From Deltaproteobacteria bacterium (GTDB lineage Bacteria; Desulfobacterota; Desulfobacteria; Desulfobacterales; SG8-13), in NCBI GenBank assembly GCA_024639205.1, contig JAHEIV010000244.1, forward strand, positions 1 through 5,202: 5,202 bases of DNA, read 5' to 3'. Positions 1 to 4,869 of this stretch are shown in pieces (the stretch's first letter is position 1; every line of letters starts with the position of its first letter). The notes under the pieces were generated by a model. That model did no database searches and was not told where the DNA came from. It worked only from the letters and a program-made list of their open reading frames with translations. A program made the position numbers and the translations under genes.

Positions 1-120
1 AACGTAACCATAGAAGCGGAGTTGATCACACCGATAGCGATGGAAAAAGAGGTGCGTTTTGCGATTCGCGAAGGCGGCCGAACCGTCGGTGCCGGGGTTG
101 TCAGCGATATCATCGAATAA
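1..120 (+). CDS. tuf: Elongation factor Tu, C-terminal 39 codons (partial)
   Basis: EF-Tu is the GTPase that carries aminoacyl-tRNA to the ribosomal A site in the cytoplasm. Only the end of the beta-barrel domain 3 is in the window, entering in frame at base 1 and ending at TAA 118-120. The visible tail includes ELITPIAMEKEVRFAIREGG followed by RTVGAGVVSDIIE, the near-invariant C-terminus of bacterial EF-Tu. The GTPase domain lies outside the window. The stop is only 18 nt before rpsJ with no hairpin or T-tract between, so tuf and the S10 genes are probably co-transcribed, as expected where the str and S10 operons are joined. The identification is very secure. Whether this genome has a second tuf copy cannot be told from here. 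Confidence 0.97.
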   Translation, partial: NVTIEAELITPIAMEKEVRFAIREGGRTVGAGVVSDIIE

Positions 121-138
121 AACAGAAGAGAAATCAAA

Positions 139-450
139 ATGATCGCCAATACAAAAATCAGAATCAGGCTCAAAGCCTACGATCACAAGCTGCTGGATCA
201 GTCCGTTACCGATATTGTCGATACGGCCAACAAAACCGGGGCCAAAGTCGTCGGGCCGATACCGTTGCCGACTCGAATCAACAAGTACTGTGTTTTGCGT
301 TCACCCCACGTTGACAAAAAGTCGCGCGAACAATTCGAGATGCGGACCCATAAACGACTAGTGGATATCCTTGAACCGACCCAGCAAACCGTCGATGCGC
401 TGATGCAACTGGACCTGTCTCCCGGTGTGGATGTTGAGATCAAACTGTAA
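139..450 (+). CDS. rpsJ: 30S ribosomal protein S10
   Basis: S10 is a 103-residue component of the 30S head. In many bacteria it also acts as NusE, the partner of NusB in transcription antitermination. The family landmarks are present: IRIRLKAYDHKLLDQS near residues 7-22, GPIPLPTRINKYCVLRSPHV at about 39-58, which forms the extended loop reaching into the head, then DKKSREQFEMRTHKRLVDI and a VDVEIKL C-terminus. The length matches the usual 102-105 residues. The ATG is preceded by a purine-rich GAAGAG (125-130) with an 8-nt gap, a modest Shine-Dalgarno. It opens the S10 block directly after tuf. The 18-nt gap is too short for an E. coli-type S10 leader, the L4-binding regulatory RNA. Confidence 0.98.
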   Translation: MIANTKIRIRLKAYDHKLLDQSVTDIVDTANKTGAKVVGPIPLPTRINKYCVLRSPHVDKKSREQFEMRTHKRLVDILEPTQQTVDALMQLDLSPGVDVEIKL

Positions 451-481
451 CCTGTTTGTTATGCAATGATGGGCAAAGGCT

Positions 482-1123
482 ATGTGTAAAGGATTGATGG
501 GGAAAAAACTGGGCATGACGGGGCTTTTCACACCCGAGGGTAGATATATTCCGGTGACCGTAGTGGAGCTGGGACCGTGTGTCGTCACACAGATCAAAAC
601 GGTGGACACCGATGGATACAACGCGCTGCAGCTGGGATTTGGGCAGAAAAAACCCAAACAGATCAACAAACCCATGCAGGGCCATCTGAAAAAAAGCGGA
701 GACCAGGCATTTGCGTATCTCCGGGAGTTTCCGGTGGAAAACCCGGAAGAATATAGCCTCGGGCAGGACGTCACACTGGACATGTTCAGCATCGGCGAAC
801 GCGTGGATGTCGTCGGCACCAGCAAGGGCCGGGGTTTTTCAGGAGTCATCAAACGCCACGGATTTTCCCGCGGACCGATGACCCATGGTAGCAAAAGCGT
901 ACGGATCCCAGGCTCTATCGGATGCAGCGCATGGCCGGCACGCGTGATCAAAGGCAAAAAAATGCCCGGACATTTCGGTACCGATCGCCAGACAATACGC
1001 AACATGAAGGTGGTCGATATTCGACCGGACCAGAACTTGATGCTGCTCAGAGGCGCCGTACCGGGTCACAAGAACGCTCTGGTGACGATCAGCAAACCGA
1101 AGATTTTGAAAAAGAAAGTGTGA
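482..1123 (+). CDS. rplC: 50S ribosomal protein L3
   Basis: L3 is an early 50S assembly protein that binds near the 3' end of 23S rRNA and sends a finger toward the peptidyl-transferase centre. The 213 residues start MCKGLMGKKLGMTGLF, the family N-terminus. The extended finger spans roughly residues 112-165 and includes GTSKGRGFSGVIKRHGF and IPGSIGCSA, followed by KGKKMPGHFG. The end has GAVPGHKNALVTI and a basic tail. Residue 164 is His at the position of the glutamine that PrmB methylates in E. coli L3. I kept ATG 482 because the next ATG (497) would remove the conserved MxKG start, although the Shine-Dalgarno here is poor: AAAGG ends only 2 nt before ATG. The family call is certain; the exact start is slightly less so. 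Confidence 0.96.
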   Translation: MCKGLMGKKLGMTGLFTPEGRYIPVTVVELGPCVVTQIKTVDTDGYNALQLGFGQKKPKQINKPMQGHLKKSGDQAFAYLREFPVENPEEYSLGQDVTLDMFSIGERVDVVGTSKGRGFSGVIKRHGFSRGPMTHGSKSVRIPGSIGCSAWPARVIKGKKMPGHFGTDRQTIRNMKVVDIRPDQNLMLLRGAVPGHKNALVTISKPKILKKKV

Positions 1124-1190
1124 CCCACGACCCAGCAGGCGCAGAAATGATTTTCCGCAAGCCTTTCAGTGCCACCGCTGGATGTTGAAT

Positions 1191-1195
1191 GAGGA
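1191..1195 (+). promoter_or_regulatory. Ribosome binding site deciding the rplD start
   Basis: GAGGA lies 5 nt before ATG 1201. An in-frame ATG at 1189 overlaps this site and would add MRIT to the N-terminus, so initiation at 1201 is far more likely. Confidence 0.8.
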
Positions 1196-1200
1196 TAACC

Positions 1201-1824
1201 ATGGCAGTTGTAGATGTACTAAATACCAAGGGCGAGAAGGTTTCGGAGAGACAGCTCCTCGATGAGCTTTTCAATGTACCGGCCAGCAAGAGCGTTCTGC
1301 ACGAGGTGGTCGTCATGCAGCAGGCCAGCCGGCGGGCCGGCACCGCATCGGTCAAGCACCGCAGCGACGTGCGGGGGAGCTCGCGCAAATTGTTTCGCCA
1401 GAAAGGAACCGGACGGGCGCGGCGCGGCAACATCAAGTCACCACTGCTGCGCGGCGGCGGATCTGTGTTTGGACCGGATCCACGCTCCTATGCCTATCGA
1501 CTACCGAAAAAGGTGCGGAAGCTGGCACTGAAGATGGCGTTGAGCTGCAAATTAAAAGACCGGCAGCTGCTGGTGCTGGATCGGATGGATCTCGAACAGG
1601 TCAAGACCAGGGATTTCGTGAAGATTATCGACACCCTGCATATCGAAAATGCCCTGATCGTCACGGACGCAAAGGATAAAAACCTTGAACTGTCCTCGCG
1701 CAATGTGCCGAACATCAAAATCCTGCGCAGCGAAGGACTCAATGTTTACGATATTCTGAAATACCACAATCTGGTGCTGCTGGAGCCGGTCATCAACGAC
1801 ATTGAAGGGAGGCTGTTGCCATGA
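1201..1824 (+). CDS. rplD: 50S ribosomal protein L4
   Basis: L4 binds 23S rRNA early in assembly, and its long internal loop lines the constriction of the peptide exit tunnel. In E. coli it also represses its own operon. This protein has 207 residues, close to the family norm. It begins MAVVDVLNTKGEKV, has the HEVVVMQQASRRAGTAS segment near 34-50, and carries the tunnel loop FRQKGTGRARRGNIKSP at about 65-81 followed by GGGSVFGP. The C-terminal globular part includes NALIVTDAKDKNLELSSRNV and ends in EGRLLP. The start is set at 1201 rather than the in-frame ATG 1189 because GAGGA lies between them and the protein then begins with the usual MAVVDV. It follows rplC after an unusually long 77-nt gap and overlaps rplW by 4 nt. 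Confidence 0.97.
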   Translation: MAVVDVLNTKGEKVSERQLLDELFNVPASKSVLHEVVVMQQASRRAGTASVKHRSDVRGSSRKLFRQKGTGRARRGNIKSPLLRGGGSVFGPDPRSYAYRLPKKVRKLALKMALSCKLKDRQLLVLDRMDLEQVKTRDFVKIIDTLHIENALIVTDAKDKNLELSSRNVPNIKILRSEGLNVYDILKYHNLVLLEPVINDIEGRLLP

Positions 1825-2108
1825 GTCAGTACGATATTATAATACGGCCTCTGGTTACAGAGAAGAGTAATATTCAGAAAGAGACGGCGAACCAGCTCAC
1901 TTTTGAAGTAGACCGCGGGGCCAATCGAATCGAGATCAGGCGGGCAGTTGAACAGATATTTAGTGTCAAGGTCGCCAGTGTCCGAACGATGCAGGTTACC
2001 GGAAAGGTGAAGCGCAGAGGCCGGATCCTCGGTAAGCGGCGTAATTGGAAGAAAGCGATCGTCACCCTGCGCCCCGGAGAGCGCATCGATTTTTTTGAAG
2101 GAGCATAG
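1821..2108 (+). CDS. rplW: 50S ribosomal protein L23
   Basis: L23 sits at the exit of the polypeptide tunnel, where it docks trigger factor and the signal recognition particle, and it binds 23S rRNA. The 95-residue product starts MSQYDIIIRPLVTEKSN, with the family signature RPLVTEKS at residues 9-16. ANRIEIRRAVEQIFSVKV at about 34-51 and the basic loop GKVKRRGRILGKRRNWKKAI at about 61-80 follow, ending ERIDFFEGA. The length is typical. Its ATG shares bases with the rplD stop (ATGA, 1821-1824). A strong AAGGGAGG (1805-1812) lies inside the rplD 3' end with 8-nt spacing, so both independent initiation and translational coupling to rplD are possible. A 163-nt spacer follows. Confidence 0.97.
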   Translation: MSQYDIIIRPLVTEKSNIQKETANQLTFEVDRGANRIEIRRAVEQIFSVKVASVRTMQVTGKVKRRGRILGKRRNWKKAIVTLRPGERIDFFEGA

Positions 2109-2259
2109 CAGCGATCAACCCGGCTGCCGCAAATAACCGCACGCCATCTTTTAGCAACGGCGAATCCGGACTGGCGGGAAACAGGCGCAACGAGCTGACC
2201 GACAAGACACAGTAAGGGTTGTGACCCCTGACGTTTGATATCAATAGTTGCCAGATGCA

Positions 2260-2265
2260 GAGGAA
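2260..2265 (+). promoter_or_regulatory. Ribosome binding site deciding the rplB start
   Basis: GAGGAA lies 6 nt upstream of ATG 2272. The open frame can be extended to a TTG at 2248, but that codon has no Shine-Dalgarno, lies just after an in-frame TAG (2245-2247), and would add eight residues absent from the family. Confidence 0.85.
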
Positions 2266-2271
2266 CTTCAC

Positions 2272-3102
2272 ATGGCCATCAAAAAAGTAAAACCGACATC
2301 ACCTGCCAGGCGATTTCAGGAATATTCCGCTTTTGACGACATCACCCGCAAGAAACCGGAGAAGAGCCTGCTGCGGGTGACGAAAAAATCCGGTGGTCGG
2401 AACAACCAGGGTCGCATAACCTGCCGGCATCGTGGCGGTGGACATAAGCGCCACTACCGGGTGATCGATTTTAAAAGGGATAAAATCGGGGTGCCTGCCA
2501 AGGTAGCGGGAATCGAGTACGATCCCAACCGCAGCGCCCGTATTGCCCTGCTGCATTACGCAGACGGTGATAAACGCTATATACTGGCTCCGGTAAATTT
2601 AAAGATCGGTGACAAAGTGGAATCCGGACCCGATGCGGATATTCAACCTGGCAATTCACTGCCACTGAGCAACATTCCGCTTGGTACTCAGATCCACAAT
2701 ATCGAATTGAAAGTGGGCAAGGGAGGGCAGGTGGTGCGAAGTGCCGGAACATCGGCCCAGTTGATGGCCAAGGAAGATCGGTATGCTCTGATTAAAATGC
2801 CCTCGGGTGAAGTCCGTATGGTCTTGCTCAGGTGCAAGGCCACTATCGGGCAGCTCGGCAACGTGGAGCATGAAAATATGGGACTCGGCAAAGCCGGACG
2901 GAAACGATGGCTGGGAAAACGGCCGCGGGTCAGAGGGGTAGCCATGAACCCCGTCGACCATCCCATGGGCGGCGGAGAAGGCAGGTCTTCCGGCGGTCGT
3001 CATCCATGCAGCCCGTGGGGATGGCCGACTAAAGGATACCGGACCCGCAAGAAACGCAAACTCAGCGATCGACTGATTGTCAAACGCCGCAGCAAACGAT
3101 AG
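2272..3102 (+). CDS. rplB: 50S ribosomal protein L2
   Basis: L2 is among the most conserved 50S proteins. It binds 23S rRNA and is needed for subunit association and peptidyl-transferase activity. The 276 residues match the usual 273-277. Visible landmarks are MAIKKVKPTSPARRFQ, KSGGRNNQGRITCRHRGGGH at about 38-57, YRVIDFKRDKIGVPAKV, EYDPNRSARIALLHYADG, YILAPVNLKIGD, PGNSLPLSNIPLGTQIHNIE, then RWLGKRPRVRGVAMNPVDHP and a basic tail ending KRRSKR. His230, equivalent to E. coli His229, is present, but the second histidine of the VDHPH motif is Met232 (codon 2965-2967). The start at 2272 is chosen from GAGGAA and the family N-terminus. The gene is flanked by long spacers of 163 and 93 nt. Confidence 0.98.
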   Translation: MAIKKVKPTSPARRFQEYSAFDDITRKKPEKSLLRVTKKSGGRNNQGRITCRHRGGGHKRHYRVIDFKRDKIGVPAKVAGIEYDPNRSARIALLHYADGDKRYILAPVNLKIGDKVESGPDADIQPGNSLPLSNIPLGTQIHNIELKVGKGGQVVRSAGTSAQLMAKEDRYALIKMPSGEVRMVLLRCKATIGQLGNVEHENMGLGKAGRKRWLGKRPRVRGVAMNPVDHPMGGGEGRSSGGRHPCSPWGWPTKGYRTRKKRKLSDRLIVKRRSKR

Positions 3103-3126
3103 CCACGGCGGTGACAAGCGAACCCT

Positions 3127-3142
3127 CTGCCAACGGTGGCGG
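3127..3142 (+). other. Small inverted repeat in the rplB-rpsS spacer
   Basis: CTGCCA (3127-3132) and TGGCGG (3137-3142) can form a 6-bp stem with one G-U pair around the loop ACGG. No T-tract follows, so it is not an intrinsic terminator. The stem is short and could be chance, since the right arm begins a GGC run. The rest of the 93-nt spacer shows only an A/T-rich stretch near 3156-3172 before the rpsS ribosome binding site. Confidence 0.3.
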
Positions 3143-3185
3143 CGGCGGACTCGTGTAAATATATAACAATTTCGGCAAAACTTGC

Positions 3186-3190
3186 AGGAG
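3186..3190 (+). promoter_or_regulatory. Ribosome binding site deciding the rpsS start
   Basis: AGGAG lies 5 nt before ATG 3196. The open frame reaches back to a GTG at 3136, but those 20 extra residues do not belong to S19 and that GTG has no Shine-Dalgarno. Confidence 0.88.
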
Positions 3191-3195
3191 AGAAC

Positions 3196-3477
3196 ATGCC
3201 ACGCTCGTTGAAAAAAGGTCCTTTCGTGGATCCGCATTTAATGGAAAAGGTTCAACAGGCGCAGGAAAGCCGCAGTAGTCGGGTCGTGAAGACCTGGTCA
3301 AGGCGGTCAACCATCATACCGGAGATGGTCGGTATCACACTGGCCGTGCACAACGGGAGGAAATTTATTCCGGTTTTTGTCACCGAGAACATGGTCGGTC
3401 ACAAGTTGGGTGAATTTTCTCCCACCCGGACTTTTTACGGACATGCCGGAGATAAGAAATCAAAAGTCAGGCGTTAG
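3196..3477 (+). CDS. rpsS: 30S ribosomal protein S19
   Basis: S19 lies at the top of the 30S head, pairs with S13 and contacts the intersubunit bridge and the A-site tRNA region. The 93 residues start MPRSLKKGPFVDPHLMEKV, the universal N-terminus. VVKTWSRRSTIIPEMVG follows at about 30-46, then HNGRKFIPVFVTENMVGHKL at about 52-71 and GEFSPTRTFYGHAGDKKSKV. The length is typical (91-93). The start is fixed by AGGAG and by the N-terminal motif, although the open frame runs 60 nt further upstream. The gene is followed by the longest spacer in the window (271 nt), which begins with a clean hairpin only 5 nt after the stop codon. Confidence 0.98.
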   Translation: MPRSLKKGPFVDPHLMEKVQQAQESRSSRVVKTWSRRSTIIPEMVGITLAVHNGRKFIPVFVTENMVGHKLGEFSPTRTFYGHAGDKKSKVRR

Positions 3478-3482
3478 AACCG

Positions 3483-3507
3483 CCGGTCAACTGCTCGCAG
3501 AGACCGG
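3483..3507 (+). other. Perfect inverted repeat (RNA hairpin) just after rpsS
   Basis: CCGGTC (3483-3488) is exactly complementary to GACCGG (3502-3507). Inside, CTG (3491-3493) can pair with CAG (3498-3500) around CTCG, giving a two-part stem with a small AA/A internal loop. The hairpin begins 5 nt after the rpsS stop. The following bases are GAAAGAAAATT rather than a T-run, so it does not look like an intrinsic terminator. It could protect the rpsS 3' end, mark a processing site or form part of a control structure ahead of rplV; these roles are inferred. Confidence 0.55.
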
Positions 3508-3682
3508 GAAAGAAAATTGCGAAACACAAACCCTTACAGTTTGATGAACACCGGCGAGTGATAATACACGAATCGTGGATGGCAATGACGAGTGCCCGAA
3601 TGATAAATGAGGATTTTTTGTTGGGCTGGACCGCACAGGGTTTGGCGGTGAGGTTTATACTGGAAGCACATCGTAGCCGGAA

Positions 3683-3701
3683 GGCCGCGGAGAACGCGGT
3701 C
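3683..3701 (+). other. GC-rich hairpin in the rplV upstream region
   Basis: GGCCGCG (3683-3689) pairs with CGCGGTC (3695-3701), giving a 7-bp stem with one G-U pair around the loop GAGAA. It lies 47 nt upstream of the rplV start and is followed by an A-rich run (3707-3713), not a T-run, so it is not an intrinsic terminator. It is well placed to affect rplV initiation or to be bound by a protein, but nothing in the sequence identifies a ligand. Confidence 0.5.
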
Positions 3702-3737
3702 GGGCGAAAAAAATACCATTTATGGCAGGACACGAAC

Positions 3738-3743
3738 GAGGAG
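3738..3743 (+). promoter_or_regulatory. Ribosome binding site deciding the rplV start
   Basis: GAGGAG lies 5 nt before ATG 3749. An in-frame ATG at 3722 would put this site inside the coding region and add nine residues (MAGHERGVG) not expected in L22, so 3749 is preferred. Confidence 0.85.
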
Positions 3744-3748
3744 TTGGA

Positions 3749-4090
3749 ATGGAAGTCCAAGCCGTTTTGAAATTCGTACGGGTGTCCCCGCAGAAGGTTC
3801 GCACCCTGGTGGACGCGGTAAAAGGCAAGCCGGTTGAAACGGCCCTGCAGACACTCAAGTTTATGCCGACAAAAGCAGCCGGAATCGTTGAGAAAGTGAT
3901 GCGAAGTGCCGTTGCCAACGCCGATCAAAATCCGGACATTGATGTCGACAACCTGGTGGTGCGGAATGTCATCGCCGACCAGGGCCCGACCATGAAACGC
4001 TGGAAGGCCAGGGCCCGTGGTCGGGGAACGCGCATCCTTAAAAGGTCCAGCCACATCACCGTCATTTTGACTGAAGAAACGCTGCAGTAA
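3749..4090 (+). CDS. rplV: 50S ribosomal protein L22
   Basis: L22 contacts all domains of 23S rRNA, and its beta-hairpin lines the exit tunnel opposite L4. Changes in that hairpin are a known route to macrolide resistance. From ATG 3749 the protein has 113 residues, near the family norm of 110. It begins MEVQAVLKFVRVSPQKVRTL, the standard start with the VSPQK signature at about 12-16. VEKVMRSAVANAD follows at about 47-59, then VIADQGPTMKRWKARARGRG at about 74-93, containing the tunnel hairpin, and RILKRSSHITVIL near the end. The chosen start is supported by GAGGAG 5 nt upstream. The gene follows a 271-nt spacer with two hairpins and precedes rpsC by only 17 nt. Confidence 0.97.
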   Translation: MEVQAVLKFVRVSPQKVRTLVDAVKGKPVETALQTLKFMPTKAAGIVEKVMRSAVANADQNPDIDVDNLVVRNVIADQGPTMKRWKARARGRGTRILKRSSHITVILTEETLQ

Positions 4091-4093
4091 AAA

Positions 4094-4103
4094 AAGGAGG
4101 TAA
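4094..4103 (+). promoter_or_regulatory. Consensus Shine-Dalgarno of rpsC (TTG start)
   Basis: AAGGAGGTAA matches the full anti-Shine-Dalgarno of 16S rRNA. GGAGG ends 7 nt before TTG 4108. It supports a non-ATG start for rpsC; the next in-frame ATG is far inside the conserved protein. Confidence 0.92.
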
Positions 4104-4107
4104 TCGT

Positions 4108-4761
4108 TTGGGCCAGAAAGTAAATCCGATCGGATTGAGATTGGGCATCGTGAAAACCTGGGAGTCACGCTGGTTCTCGGACAAGAACTATGCCGGCTAT
4201 ATTCACGAAGATCACAAAATTCGTGGCTACATCAAAAAGAAGCTCTACCACGCAGGCGTATCTCGAATCGAGATCGAACGCTCGGCAAAGAGGATACGAC
4301 TGCGGGTATTTACCTCCAGGCCCGGAATCGTGATCGGTAAAAAAGGAGCTGAAATTACACAGCTAAAAATTGAGATCGAGAAGATGGTGAATCATGAAGT
4401 GATGATCGATATTCAGGAAATTCGCAAACCGGAGATCGATGCCCAGTTGGTGGCAGAAAACGTTGCTCTGCAGATCGAACGCCGGGTGGCGTTCCGACGG
4501 GCAATGAAGCGCTCTGTCACTTCAGCCATGCGTTTTGGAGCCCAAGGCATAAAAATCATGTGTGCCGGAAGATTGGGCGGTGCTGAAATGGCCCGCCGCG
4601 AATGGTACCGGGAGGGTCGAGTCCCTCTGCACACATTGCGAGCGGATATCGATTACGGATTTACCGAAGCCCGCACGACCTACGGAGCGATCGGTGTGAA
4701 AGTGTTCATATTCAAGGGCGAAGTGCTCAAAAAGGACGCACTGGAAGTCGAAGGTCAGTAG
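4108..4761 (+). CDS. rpsC: 30S ribosomal protein S3 (TTG start)
   Basis: S3 lies at the mRNA entry channel of the 30S head and contributes to mRNA unwinding. The 217 residues begin at TTG, decoded as Met: MGQKVNPIGLRLGI, the universal N-terminus with the initiator at exactly the expected place. The type-2 KH domain carries its GXXG loop as GKKG at residues 77-80 within RPGIVIGKKGAEI. The C-terminal domain has FRRAMKRSVTSAMRFGAQG at about 129-147, holding the basic residues linked to helicase function in E. coli. GRLGGAEMARREWYREGRVP and DIDYGFTEARTTYGAIGVKV follow, ending in the KVFIFKGE block. The length is normal. A consensus Shine-Dalgarno may compensate for the weak start codon. rplV ends 17 nt upstream. 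Confidence 0.98.
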   Translation: MGQKVNPIGLRLGIVKTWESRWFSDKNYAGYIHEDHKIRGYIKKKLYHAGVSRIEIERSAKRIRLRVFTSRPGIVIGKKGAEITQLKIEIEKMVNHEVMIDIQEIRKPEIDAQLVAENVALQIERRVAFRRAMKRSVTSAMRFGAQGIKIMCAGRLGGAEMARREWYREGRVPLHTLRADIDYGFTEARTTYGAIGVKVFIFKGEVLKKDALEVEGQ

Positions 4762-4869
4762 TTATGAGCGGTGGCAACGTCCACAGCAGCGGACCACGAC
4801 TCCGGGCGCGGGAAATAATCCAGCAACCGGAAGCCTTTAGCTCTCTGCCATGACAGGAGTAAACAAAAA

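Noticed and set aside
358..1005. 215-codon minus-strand frame opposite rpsJ and rplC
   Set aside because: It spans the antisense of two certain ribosomal-protein genes and shows no domain; treated as a shadow.
2142..2162. CGCC ... GGCG inverted repeat in the rplW-rplB gap
   Set aside because: It is only 4 bp with a 13-nt loop, expected by chance.
3111..3158. 15-codon GTG frame with a Gly run in the rplB-rpsS gap
   Set aside because: It has no ribosome binding site and a low-complexity product from a GGC run; too short to support.
3517..3545. Possible promoter TTGCGA - 17 nt - TTTGAT
   Set aside because: Each hexamer matches the consensus at only 4 of 6 positions; such matches are frequent by chance.
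3533..3565. Possible promoter CTTACA ... GATAAT in the rpsS-rplV gap
   Set aside because: The -10-like GATAAT (3560-3565) is good, but the -35-like CTTACA (3533-3538) is 21 nt away, outside the normal range, and no better -35 is present.
3656..3661. TATACT as a -10 element upstream of rplV
   Set aside because: No acceptable -35 lies 16-18 nt upstream; the sequence there is GC-rich (around GCACAG).
3467..4168. 233-codon open frame on the minus strand opposite rplV
   Set aside because: It lies antisense to rplV and its spacer, has no recognisable family features, and is the kind of shadow frame expected opposite a GC-biased gene.
4771..4797. Imperfect hairpin GTG/CAC plus GTCC/GGAC in the rpsC-rplP gap
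   Set aside because: The stem needs a 5-nt bulge and has several competing pairings; not convincing without folding calculations.
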